From Acidimangrovimonas sediminis (GTDB lineage Bacteria > Pseudomonadota > Alphaproteobacteria > Rhodobacterales > Rhodobacteraceae): DNA of 64,000 nt. The translations under genes were made by a program, and so were the position numbers. Under the pieces are notes generated by a model. It had not been told where the DNA came from and searched no databases. It worked only from the letters and a program-made list of their open reading frames with translations. The stretch lies in assembly GCF_002871005.1 (NCBI RefSeq), contig NZ_PHSN01000005.1:186001-250000 (forward strand). Direction: 5' to 3'. Below are positions 33,502 to 41,331 of this stretch, piece by piece. Every line of letters begins with the position of its first letter. Positions within the stretch are counted from its first letter, which is position 1.

Positions 33502-34485
33502 TCAGCCCTGGGAGGCCAGATAGGCGGCGCAGCCCGTCAGCGCGGCGTAATCGTCCTCGATCACCTGGACCGGAAACCCCTTGAGGAACTCCGAGAACCG
33601 GCCCTTGTCGGTGAAGGCCTTGAGGAAGCCCAGCGGTTCGAGATGCGGTGCGAAGGCCCGCGCCATGCCGCCGCAGAGCGCGATGCCGCCGAAGGGCAGG
33701 TGCTGCAGCGCAAGATCGCCCGCCACCGCGCCGAACAGGCGCACGATCGTCGTCGCGGTCTCGAGCGCGGCGGGGTCCGACCCGTCCTCGAGCGCTTCCA
33801 TGATCTGGTCCGAGGTCTTGCGCTGCCCGCCCGAGGTGAAGGCGTAGACCGCCTCGACCCCGCGGCCCGAGAGGGCATCCTCGACGCTGGCGAAGCCATG
33901 CCTGGCGCCAAGCGCCTCGGCCAGGGCGAGGTCGGCCGCGCTGCGCACCGGAAGGGTGATGTGCCCGGCCTCGGCCGGCGGCACGATCCGCGTGACCGGG
34001 GTCACGTGCACCGGCGCCGCGTTGAACCCGGTGCCGACCCCCACGACCAGCCGCGCCGCGTCGGGTTTTGCGGGGGCGCCGGGCAGGATGGTGCGCAGCG
34101 CGCCGGGGCCCAGCTGCCCCAGCGCATGGCCCTGCGCCTGCAGGTCGTTCAGGATCGCCACCCGCTCGGCCCTTGTCGCCCGCGCCAGCAGCGCGCCGTC
34201 CATCGACCAGTCGAGGTTGGTCAGGCTGGCCGCGCCGTCGCGCACCGGCCCGGCCACCGCGATGCAGGCGCCCGCGCAATCGACGGCGCCCCCACCGGAG
34301 CCTCCTCCGGAGCCCGCATCGGCGAGGTAGGTCGTCAGCACCTCTTCCAGCCCGGAATGATCGGCGTTGCGGAAGCGGCGGATCGTCTCCTTGAGGATCG
34401 ACACCCCCTCGGCCAGGGCGACGCGGGTATTGGTGCCGCCGATGTCGGCGACCAGGACATAGCGGTCGGGCGCGAGGTCGGGCAT
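33502..34485 (-). CDS. glk: Glucokinase
   Basis: The 327-residue protein has the phosphate-binding loop VLVADIGGTNTRVALAEG (residues about 10-27), the ACIAVAGPVRDGAASLTNLDW sugar-site region, VGVGTGFNAA and GGIALCGGMARAF. This is the E. coli-type (ROK-independent) glucokinase, which makes glucose-6-phosphate from glucose and ATP. It converges on pgm. It would use glucose set free by the alpha-glucosidase at the other end of the island. Confidence 0.95.
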   Translation of the reverse strand: MPDLAPDRYVLVADIGGTNTRVALAEGVSILKETIRRFRNADHSGLEEVLTTYLADAGSGGGSGGGAVDCAGACIAVAGPVRDGAASLTNLDWSMDGALLARATRAERVAILNDLQAQGHALGQLGPGALRTILPGAPAKPDAARLVVGVGTGFNAAPVHVTPVTRIVPPAEAGHITLPVRSAADLALAEALGARHGFASVEDALSGRGVEAVYAFTSGGQRKTSDQIMEALEDGSDPAALETATTIVRLFGAVAGDLALQHLPFGGIALCGGMARAFAPHLEPLGFLKAFTDKGRFSEFLKGFPVQVIEDDYAALTGCAAYLASQG

Positions 34486-34584
34486 GCGGGCTCCTCCGGC
34501 GGTTTTACCGGGTGATAGGCGGGTTCAGGGAGGAGAGCAAGGCGGGGCCCGGGGTGCCCTTGCCGGGCGTCCGGGGGGTGACTT

Positions 34585-34618
34585 GCGTCGTGACGCGCGT
34601 ATTTGGGGAACAATGAAG
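34585..34618 (+). repeat. Dispersed intergenic repeat, copy before trmJ
   Basis: A short hairpin GCGTC-GT-GACGC (34585-34596) precedes GTATTTGGGGAACAATGAAG (34599-34618). The tail is almost identical to that at 38366-38384 and related to the GAGTATTT...GATGAA tails at 28094, 41237 and 49641. Confidence 0.65.
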
Positions 34619-34739
34619 ACAGGGAGGGGGCACCTTGGGCGCTTTCCGGGGTCTCTGTCGGGGCGTTTCCGGGGGCCTGTGGCGGTTGCGTGCGGGGCGG
34701 GGGCGGCGTATGGGGGCGCGTTGCCTGCCGGAGGGGTTC

Positions 34740-35480
34740 ATGGACGCGATACAGCCTGCCTTCATCCTCGTGCGCCCGCAGATGGGCGAGAACATCGGCG
34801 CCGCGGCGCGCGCGATGCTGAATTTCGGCCAGAACCGGATGCGGATCGTGGCGCCGCGCGACGGCTGGCCGAACCCCAAGGCATCGGCGATGGCCTCGGG
34901 TGCGGGGCGGGTTCTGGACGCGGCGGGGCTTTACGACGACGTGCAGGGCGCGATCGGCGATTGCCACTATGTCTTTGCCACCACGGCGCGGGTGCGGGGG
35001 CTGACGAAGCCCGTGCTGAGCCCAGAGGAGGCCATGGCCGAGGCCCGCGCCATGATGGCCGAGGGCAAGCGCGTGGGCCTGATGTTCGGCCCCGAGCGCG
35101 CCGGGCTGGAGAACGAGGACGTGGCGCTGGCCAACGCGATCATCACGGTGCCCGTGAACCCGGAGTTCCCCTCGCTCAACCTCGGGCAATGCGTGCTGCT
35201 GGTGGCCTATGAGCTGGCGCGGCAGGGCATGGCGCCGGACGCGGGGCGCGGGCTGGAGGGCACCGATTTCGCCGAGGCGATCGAGATCGAGAAACTGGGC
35301 GACCGCTACGAGGCGGCGCTGGATGACGCGGGGTTCTTCTTCCCCGAGGCCAAGGCCGCCAACATGCGGATGAACCTGCGCAACATGTGGTCGCGGCTGG
35401 ATCTGACCCGCGCCGATGTGCAGATGCTTCACGGAATGTTGCGCCAGATCCTGCGTCGGGGCCCGGGCGCGGGCGGCTGA
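34740..35480 (+). CDS. trmJ: TrmJ-like tRNA 2'-O-methyltransferase (SPOUT)
   Basis: The 246-residue protein is a SPOUT methyltransferase with motifs ENIGAAARAMLNFGQNRMR, VGLMFGPERAGLENEDV and FPSLNLGQCVLLVAYEL, which form the knotted SAM site. The C-terminal helix segment FPEAKAANMRMNLRNMWSR is the TrmJ-type extension. It probably 2'-O-methylates position 32 of several tRNAs. The ATG at 34740 (MDAIQPAFILVRPQMGE) is the family start, after GGAGGGG. Confidence 0.9.
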   Translation: MDAIQPAFILVRPQMGENIGAAARAMLNFGQNRMRIVAPRDGWPNPKASAMASGAGRVLDAAGLYDDVQGAIGDCHYVFATTARVRGLTKPVLSPEEAMAEARAMMAEGKRVGLMFGPERAGLENEDVALANAIITVPVNPEFPSLNLGQCVLLVAYELARQGMAPDAGRGLEGTDFAEAIEIEKLGDRYEAALDDAGFFFPEAKAANMRMNLRNMWSRLDLTRADVQMLHGMLRQILRRGPGAGG

Positions 35481-35546
35481 GCGGCCGGCCTGCGGCGCCT
35501 CGCGCCCTTGCGGACGGGGCGGCGGCGCCCTAGTGTCCGCGCGCCC

Positions 35547-35614
35547 GTGGAGATGGCCCGTTATGATGGGCCCGTGATCATGGCCCGTGACGGTGGGCCC
35601 GTGACGGTGTGTCG
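35547..35614. repeat. 13/14-bp alternating tandem repeat between trmJ and ctaA
   Basis: Five units follow a GTGA(N)nTGGGCCC pattern: 35547-35559, 35560-35573, 35574-35586, 35587-35600 and a degenerate 35601-35614. Lengths alternate 13 and 14, a 27-bp higher-order period. It ends about 34 bp before the ctaA start. Confidence 0.75.
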
Positions 35615-35647
35615 ACTGGCCCCGACGGGCCGAGAAGGAGGGCTCTG

Positions 35648-36805
35648 ATGGCCGGAAACCGCAGCATCTTCGAGGAGGTCACCACCGAGGGCGCGCCGAA
35701 AGCCGCGCCGAAGGGCGGGATGATCGAGGCGGGCCGCCCCAAGGGCGCGCGCCGGGCGATCCGGATCTGGCTGATGGTGATCTTCGCCATGGTGATGGCG
35801 ATGGTCGCGGTGGGCGGCCTCACCCGGTTGACAGATTCCGGGCTCTCGATCACCCAATGGAACCCGATCATGGGGGCGCTGCCGCCGCTGAACGCGGCCG
35901 ACTGGCAGCACCAGTTCGACCTGTACAAGCAGTCGCCGCAATATCTGATCCAGAACAAGGGCATGACCCTTGGCCAGTTCAAGTTCATCTACTGGTGGGA
36001 ATGGTCGCATCGCAACCTCGGCCGTACCATCGGCATGGTCTGGGGCCTTGGCTTCCTGTTCTTCTGGCTGACCCGGCGCATCCCCGCGGGCTATACAAGG
36101 CGCCTGTTGTGGCTGGGCGTCCTTGGCGGCCTGCAGGGCGCGATCGGCTGGTGGATGGTGTCCTCGGGCCTGCACGGGCGGATGATCGCCGTGGCCTCCT
36201 ATCGCCTTGCCACCCACCTTGGCATCGCCTTCATCATCCTGGGCTTCACGGCCTGGTACATCCTGCTTCTGGGCCGCAAGGAGGCCGAGCTGATCCAGGC
36301 CCGCCGTGCGCGCTCCGAGACGATGATGACGCTGGGCACGATCCTGATGATCCTCGTCTTCATCCAGCTCATGCTGGGTGCGCTGACCGCGGGGATCGAT
36401 GCCGGGCGCTACTTCCCCACCTGGCCCGACATGAACGGGCGGTTCTTCCCCGCCGATGCCTTCCAGGTCGCCAACGGCCGCTGGTTCTTTGCCTTCTTCG
36501 AGAACGCGGGGCTGGTGCAGTTCAACCACCGCATGATGGGCTACATCCTGGTGATCTTCCTGTGGATCTGCGCCTACGTGGCGCGGAAGTCGCCCCATGC
36601 CTCGGTGCGTAGGGCCTTTCTGGTCGCGGCCTGCTGGGGGCTGGTGCAGATGACCCTGGGGATCTTTACCGCGCTCTATGCCGCGCCCCTGCACATCGCC
36701 ATCGTCCACCAGTTCGGGGCGATCATCCTCTGGGCGCTGGCGATCCGCGCCCGCAACCTTGCACAATACCCCCGGCTGGGGTCGATCCGGAAAGGAACCG
36801 CCTGA
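35648..36805 (+). CDS. ctaA: Heme A synthase
   Basis: The 385-residue membrane protein has eight hydrophobic segments and the COX15/CtaA signatures VAVGGLTRLTDSGLSITQW, the histidine pair in WWEWSHRNLGR and in YRLATHLGIAF, FNHRMMGY and IVHQFGAI. It oxidises heme O to heme A for cytochrome aa3 oxidase. The ATG at 35648 after GAGAAGGAGG is preferred over the upstream in-frame start. Its stop overlaps the ATG of the peptidase gene by one base. Confidence 0.95.
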   Translation: MAGNRSIFEEVTTEGAPKAAPKGGMIEAGRPKGARRAIRIWLMVIFAMVMAMVAVGGLTRLTDSGLSITQWNPIMGALPPLNAADWQHQFDLYKQSPQYLIQNKGMTLGQFKFIYWWEWSHRNLGRTIGMVWGLGFLFFWLTRRIPAGYTRRLLWLGVLGGLQGAIGWWMVSSGLHGRMIAVASYRLATHLGIAFIILGFTAWYILLLGRKEAELIQARRARSETMMTLGTILMILVFIQLMLGALTAGIDAGRYFPTWPDMNGRFFPADAFQVANGRWFFAFFENAGLVQFNHRMMGYILVIFLWICAYVARKSPHASVRRAFLVAACWGLVQMTLGIFTALYAAPLHIAIVHQFGAIILWALAIRARNLAQYPRLGSIRKGTA

Positions 36806-38322
36806 TGTCTGACGCCACCACCGGAAAGAACTCCGCCTCGAATTCGGCGATGAATTCGCTCATGGCCTACCAGCGCGACACCGAGGCCCTGGGCCAGATC
36901 GCCGGGCGCCTCGAGTGGGACCAGGAAACCATGATGCCGCGCGGCGCCGCCGAACAGCGGGGCGAGGAGATCGGCGCGCTGGAAGGCGTGCTGCATGCCC
37001 GCCGCACCGATCCCCGGATCGGCGACTGGCTGGAGGAGGCGACCCCCTCGGACGAGGAAGAAACCGCCTACCTGCGCCACATCCGCCGCACCTACGAGCG
37101 CCAGACCCGGGTGCCCGCCAAGCTTGCGATCGAGCTTGCGCGCACCACCTCGGTCGCGCAGGGCCGCTGGGCCGAGGCGCGGTCGGCCAACGATGTCGCG
37201 ATGTTCCTGCCGACGCTCCGCCGGGTGGTGGAGCTGCGCCGCGAACAGGCCGCCGCCCTGGCAGATGGCGACGGGCCCGAGGCGCTTTACGATGCGCTGA
37301 TCGACGATTACGAGGAGGGGGCGAGTGCCGCCTCTCTCGGCGCGATGTTCGACCGGATGCGCCCTCGCCTCGTCGCGCTGCGCGAGGCGGTGATGGGGGC
37401 AGATCACCAGCCCCGGGATCTCTCGGGCCACTTCCCGGCGGACGGGCAGATGCGCGTGGCGCGCAAGCTGGCCTCGGCCTTCGGCTACGACTGGAACTGC
37501 GGCCGGATGGACCTTTCGGTGCACCCGTTCTCCTCGGGGTCGGGCACCGATACGCGGATCACCACCCGGGTGGTGGAGGCCGAGCCCTTCAACTGTCTCT
37601 ACGCTGCGATCCACGAGACCGGCCACGCTTGCTATGAACAGGGGGTCGACCCCGACTACCTGCTGACCCCGCTGGGGGCCGGCGTCTCCATGGGGGTGCA
37701 CGAAAGCCAGAGCCGGATCTACGAGAACCAGCTCGGCCGCTCGCGGCCCTTCACCGGCTGGCTCTACGACCAGATGACCGAGACGTTCGGGCCGCTGTCG
37801 GTCGGCGATGCGGATGCCTTCCACGGTGCGGTGAACCGCGTGAACTCGGGCTTCATCCGGACCGAGGCGGACGAGGTACACTACAACCTGCACATCATGC
37901 TCCGCTTCGGGCTGGAGCGCGAGATGATCGCGGGCACGCTGGCGGTGGACGACCTCGAGGAAGCCTGGAACACCCGGTTCGAGCGCGATTTCGGCGTCAA
38001 GGTCGACCAGCCGGCGCATGGCATGCTGCAGGATGTGCACTGGTCGCTGGGGCTGTTCGGCTACTTCCCGACCTATGCGCTCGGCAATGTCTACGCCGGC
38101 TGCCTGAACCGCGCGCTGCGCGAAGAGGTGGAAGGCGTCGACGAGGCGCTGGCACGGGGCGAGGCGACCCACGCAACGGAATGGCTGCGCGAGAACCTGC
38201 AGCGCCACGGCGGCCTCTACACGCCCCGCGACACGATCCGCCGCGCCTGCGGCTTCGAGCCGGACGAGGGCCCGCTGCTCGACTACCTCGAGATCAAGTT
38301 CGCCGAGATCTACAAGCTGTAG
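36805..38322 (+). CDS. M32-family metallocarboxypeptidase (Taq type)
   Basis: The 505-residue protein has the zinc motif AIHETGHACYEQG (HExxH, about residue 268) followed by MGVHESQSRIYENQLGRS with the third metal ligand. This is the thermostable carboxypeptidase Taq fold. It removes C-terminal amino acids from peptides in the cytosol. It shares one base with the ctaA stop, so the two are translated in coupling. A functional link to heme A is not obvious. Confidence 0.93.
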   Translation: MSDATTGKNSASNSAMNSLMAYQRDTEALGQIAGRLEWDQETMMPRGAAEQRGEEIGALEGVLHARRTDPRIGDWLEEATPSDEEETAYLRHIRRTYERQTRVPAKLAIELARTTSVAQGRWAEARSANDVAMFLPTLRRVVELRREQAAALADGDGPEALYDALIDDYEEGASAASLGAMFDRMRPRLVALREAVMGADHQPRDLSGHFPADGQMRVARKLASAFGYDWNCGRMDLSVHPFSSGSGTDTRITTRVVEAEPFNCLYAAIHETGHACYEQGVDPDYLLTPLGAGVSMGVHESQSRIYENQLGRSRPFTGWLYDQMTETFGPLSVGDADAFHGAVNRVNSGFIRTEADEVHYNLHIMLRFGLEREMIAGTLAVDDLEEAWNTRFERDFGVKVDQPAHGMLQDVHWSLGLFGYFPTYALGNVYAGCLNRALREEVEGVDEALARGEATHATEWLRENLQRHGGLYTPRDTIRRACGFEPDEGPLLDYLEIKFAEIYKL

Positions 38323-38365
38323 GTGCGTCTGCCCGGCGGCGCCGCGGTTCGGCGCCGTCGGCTGC

Positions 38366-38384
38366 GTATTTGGAGAACAATGAA
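38366..38384 (+). repeat. Dispersed intergenic repeat, copy between converging genes
   Basis: GTATTTGGAGAACAATGAA follows the GC-rich hairpin CGGCGCCGCGGTTCGGCGCCG (about 38337-38357). It is nearly identical to 34599-34617. It lies after the M32 peptidase and before the end of the converging regulator gene. Confidence 0.6.
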
Positions 38385-38448
38385 AGGGGCAGTGCGCCTC
38401 GGCTGACGTGTCGCATGTCGCGGTTGGGGGCGCGATCGGGTAGGGCGC

Positions 38449-39300
38449 TCAGATCGAGGGTGGGACGGTGGCCAGCAGGTCGCGGATCTTGACCGGCACT
38501 TCCGCCGGCTTCTTCAGCCCGCATTCCCGCGCCGCCGCCACGCAGGCGCCCATGTCGCGCGGCAGCCGTTCCAGCACTGCGAAGGTCAGCCGCCGCATCC
38601 CCTGGATCCGCCGCCGCGTCAGGAACGAGATCCCGCCAAGGTAATCCGGCAGCCCCCCCAACGCATATTCGAAGAACCCGATCGACACCATCCGTGCCCC
38701 GCGCGTGGCGCAATAGAGCGACACGCCGTCGTCGTGCTGAAGGAACACGCCGTGATAGATCGACTGGTGCGGCGAGGGCAGGGCGGCGCGGCTCTGCATC
38801 GGGTTCGGCGGTTCGTACCCCTTGAACAGCGTGATCCCCCCCACCGTGTAGATCCGGCACATGTCGGCGATCACCCGGTCGGGGAAATTGTAGGAATTGC
38901 GCCAGAACCGGTAGAGCCCGTCCGGCAGCCGCGTCGTGTCGACCCGGAAGTCGTGCGCATCCAGCACCAGCGACCCCAGAGCCCCGCCCAGCAAGGCGCC
39001 CGGCCCGGGGCTCTGGTCTTCCAGCGGCTCCAGCAGGATGCGGGCATCGACGCCGAAGTAGCTGCAGATCCGGTGCAGCACGTCGGGGCGGGGGAAGGTC
39101 TCGCCCGAAAGGTAGCGGTTGAACTGGGTGCGGTTGATCTCCAGCCGCTGGCACAGCGCGCTCACCGACTCGGCCCGCGCAGCCAGCTGGCGCAGGTTCT
39201 GGCCGAAGATCGCCCTTAGCTCAGCCGGGCGCGATTCCAGGGTGGCGCCACCTTCGGCGGTGCCTGTGATGCGCCGATCTCCGCCAGGTTGCACGCTCAT
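38449..39300 (-). CDS. XRE-family HTH transcriptional regulator
   Basis: From ATG 39300 the protein has 283 residues. A Cro/C1-type helix-turn-helix lies at about residues 30-85 (LRQLAARAESVSALCQRLEI, NRTQFNRYLSGETFPRPDVL). The remaining 200 residues are an uncharacterised alpha/beta domain with paired tyrosine/tryptophan motifs (GLYRFWRNSYNFPDRV). No transmembrane segment is seen. GGGAGG directly abuts ATG 39300, too close for normal initiation; GTG 39294 has a 6-base spacer and may be the real start. It is divergent from the small gene at 39455. Confidence 0.85.
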   Translation of the reverse strand: MSVQPGGDRRITGTAEGGATLESRPAELRAIFGQNLRQLAARAESVSALCQRLEINRTQFNRYLSGETFPRPDVLHRICSYFGVDARILLEPLEDQSPGPGALLGGALGSLVLDAHDFRVDTTRLPDGLYRFWRNSYNFPDRVIADMCRIYTVGGITLFKGYEPPNPMQSRAALPSPHQSIYHGVFLQHDDGVSLYCATRGARMVSIGFFEYALGGLPDYLGGISFLTRRRIQGMRRLTFAVLERLPRDMGACVAAARECGLKKPAEVPVKIRDLLATVPPSI

Positions 39301-39307
39301 CCTCCCG

Positions 39308-39340
39308 TGACGCTGATTGGCGTCAGTGTGACGCTGTTTG
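39308..39340. promoter_or_regulatory. Candidate operator of the XRE regulator
   Basis: TGACGC-N6-GCGTCA (39308-39325) is a perfect dyad just upstream of the regulator gene. A second TGACGCTG(T)TTGG copy starts at 39329, 21 bp (two helix turns) from the first. The position in the divergent gap fits autoregulation and control of the gene at 39455. Confidence 0.5.
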
Positions 39341-39454
39341 GTGCGAAAATCGAGGGGGAGCGACACAAAAATCCTGCCCGTTAGGGCAAGCTTCCACTTC
39401 GGTCCTCTCGCCCCGCGACGTTAGATTCAGAGGGGGCGGGGTTGAGAGGTTACC

Positions 39455-39883
39455 ATGATCGGAATTGTGATCTGGAGATGCGCTGAAAGCCGCAGGCTCC
39501 TGCTCTGGTGCGACGACAATGGGCCGCTTGCCTTCACGCGCGGTGGCGAGGACATCGTGATGCCCTCCGGCACCTTTCCCGACGTCGGCGACCTGGTCGC
39601 CTTCGCGGTGGGCCACGAGGTGGCGACCTTCGCGGGCGAGGAGGATGCCCCGGCGCGGATCGCCCATACCGTGCGGCTGATCGAGAGGGGCCGCTTCCCC
39701 GGTGCCGGTCGTGCCCTGCACGAGGCGGCAGCGGCGGGCGGCGCAGGCGGCGTCGATGCCAGGGCGGCGGTTCCGCCGCCCCGCGTGTCGCTTGGTGCCT
39801 TGCCGCCGTCAGGGGGGGCGCGGCAGGGGCCGGGGCTTGGTCAGGGGCGGGCGCCCTATCTCAGGCTGGCCGCAGGAGGCTGA
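39455..39883 (+). CDS. Small protein of unknown function
   Basis: The 142-residue protein begins MIGIVIWRCAESRRLLLWCDD, with a FTRGGEDIVMPSGTFPDVGDLV segment and a Gly/Ala/Pro-rich C-terminal third that looks disordered. No signal peptide or known domain is seen. GAGAGG precedes the ATG by 4 bases. It diverges from the XRE regulator and may be controlled by it. The first 75 residues look like a compact beta-rich domain, perhaps a cold-shock-like fold; that is a guess. Confidence 0.65.
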   Translation: MIGIVIWRCAESRRLLLWCDDNGPLAFTRGGEDIVMPSGTFPDVGDLVAFAVGHEVATFAGEEDAPARIAHTVRLIERGRFPGAGRALHEAAAAGGAGGVDARAAVPPPRVSLGALPPSGGARQGPGLGQGRAPYLRLAAGG

Positions 39884-39976
39884 CGCACCAAGGTCGGTGC
39901 GAGAGGGCGCTGCGGCAGGCCAGGATTTGGCGGGCGGCGGGCGCCCCCGTCATCCGCCGTGCTCAGGCGGCCTGCC

Positions 39977-40402
39977 TCAGCCTTTCAGCTTCTCGCTGCA
40001 GCTGTGCCAGTACTTGGGCCAGGTTTCGCCTGCCTTGATCTTGCCGGCCGCCTTGTCCTTCTGCCACATCGCGCCGCATTCCTTGATGCGCTTGCGGGCG
40101 GCGAGCTGCGCAGCCGTCGGCGCCTTCTTCTCGCCCGAAGCTTTCTTCTGGGCGGCTTTTTCGGCTTTCGAGCCCGGTTCCGGCGGGGTGGCGCTTTCGG
40201 CCTTCTTCATCGACTTGGCGCAGGAGGAATAATAGCTCTTCCAGGTCTCGCCGGCCTTCAGCTTGCCGGCGGCCTTGTCCGCCTTGTACTGGGTGGAGCA
40301 TTCCTGCATCACGGTGTTCGCAGCCGCGGCGGGCAGGGCCATCAGGCCAAGACCCAGCGCCGCGCTGGCGCACAGAACGACCTTCGGGAAAACGTTCCGC
40401 AT
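39977..40402 (-). CDS. Secreted protein with duplicated two-cysteine motif
   Basis: The 141-residue protein has a signal peptide (cut near LPAAAA, residue 27). Two copies of a 30-residue motif follow: EC-x6-KADKAAGKLKAGETW-x6-SC (about residues 34-62) and EC-x6-KDKAAGKIKAGETW-x6-SC (about residues 107-135). A Lys/Ala/Pro-rich linker joins them. Each copy has two cysteines that could form a disulfide in the periplasm. I recognise related repeats in alphaproteobacterial secreted proteins but no function. Confidence 0.8.
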   Translation of the reverse strand: MRNVFPKVVLCASAALGLGLMALPAAAANTVMQECSTQYKADKAAGKLKAGETWKSYYSSCAKSMKKAESATPPEPGSKAEKAAQKKASGEKKAPTAAQLAARKRIKECGAMWQKDKAAGKIKAGETWPKYWHSCSEKLKG

Positions 40403-40666
40403 TCCGATTACCTTTCATTGGGCGGCGCCGCCCGCGCCGCGGGCCACCGCCAGAAGCCCGCCGCGCCCCGGAAAGTCAGGAATGGAACCGGCGTGATCCA
40501 GCGATAGCCGGAAAGCGGGAAATGTCAAAAGCTCCCGCGCCCGCCGTCACACCTATTTGACACGAGGCAACAATTCCCATGGGCATGCCGCGCCTGCCGC
40601 TGCCGCTGCCGCTGCCGCTTTTGCTGCCGGCGACTGCGGTGCGGTTCCGCCCCTGGGGCGCGACGC
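40403..40666. other. Intergenic region with CTGCCG hexamer run
   Basis: The 264-bp gap between the secreted protein and ilvN contains four tandem CTGCCG hexamers (40594-40617). No gene is supported. It includes the promoter side of the secreted protein gene and the downstream side of ilvN. Confidence 0.5.
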
Positions 40667-41227
40667 TCAGGCCCCGCGCGCCAGCGCCGCCACCCCGGTC
40701 CGCGCCATCTCGCGCAGACCCAGCGGCCGCATCAGGTCGGCGAAGGCATCAATCTTCTCGGCCGTCCCGGTGATCTCGAAGACGAAGCTTTCCAGCGTCG
40801 TGTCCACCACGCTGGCACGGAAGATATCCGCCAGCCGCAGCGCCTCGACCCGCGCGTCGCCCTGTCCGGTGACCTTGAAGAGCGCCAGCTCGCGCTGTAC
40901 CGCCGGTCCCTCGGCGGTCAGGTCGTGCACCTCGTGCACCGGCACCATGCGGCCCAGCTGCGCCTTGATCTGGTCGATCACCTGCGGCGTGCCGGAGGTC
41001 ACCACGGTGATCCGGCTCAGATGCCCCTCGTGATCGACTTCGGCGACGGTCAGGCTCTCGATGTTGTACCCGCGCCCGGAAAACAACCCGATCACGCGGG
41101 CAAGCACGCCCGCCTCGTTGTCCACCAGCACGGCCAGCGTGTGGGTCTCGATCACCTCGGAATAGGAGGCCCGAAGGTCATAGGCCGAATGCGAGGTCGC
41201 GCCCTTCTTGATGTTCAGTGCAGACAT
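40667..41227 (-). CDS. ilvN: Acetolactate synthase small (regulatory) subunit
   Basis: The 186-residue protein has an N-terminal ACT domain (HTLAVLVDNEAGVLARVIGLF, then FSGRGYNIESLTVAE) and the C-terminal domain of IlvN/IlvH. It binds valine and tunes the large subunit. The ATG at 41227 is chosen; a copy of the dispersed repeat lies at 41237-41258, right at its ribosome-binding region. It follows ilvI by about 100 bp, a gap that holds a duplicated 26-bp hairpin. Confidence 0.95.
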   Translation of the reverse strand: MSALNIKKGATSHSAYDLRASYSEVIETHTLAVLVDNEAGVLARVIGLFSGRGYNIESLTVAEVDHEGHLSRITVVTSGTPQVIDQIKAQLGRMVPVHEVHDLTAEGPAVQRELALFKVTGQGDARVEALRLADIFRASVVDTTLESFVFEITGTAEKIDAFADLMRPLGLREMARTGVAALARGA

Positions 41228-41236
41228 GATCCGTCT

Positions 41237-41322
41237 TTCATCTTGGCTGAAATACTCCACGGGGGTGCGGGGGTGTGAAACCCCCGCGGATACGGCGGGT
41301 GCGGGGGTGTGAAACCCCCGCG
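41237..41322 (-). repeat. ilvI-ilvN spacer: two 26-bp hairpin repeats plus dispersed repeat tail
   Basis: The 26-bp sequence at 41263-41288 is exactly repeated at 41297-41322, 8 bp apart. Each copy contains GCGGGGGT-GTGA-AACCCCCGC, able to form a stem. They are followed (minus strand) by GGAGTATTTCAGCCAAGATG (41258 down to 41239), a copy of the dispersed tail. The structures sit between the two subunit genes and could affect their expression ratio. Confidence 0.75.
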
Positions 41323-41331
41323 TCCGACCGC

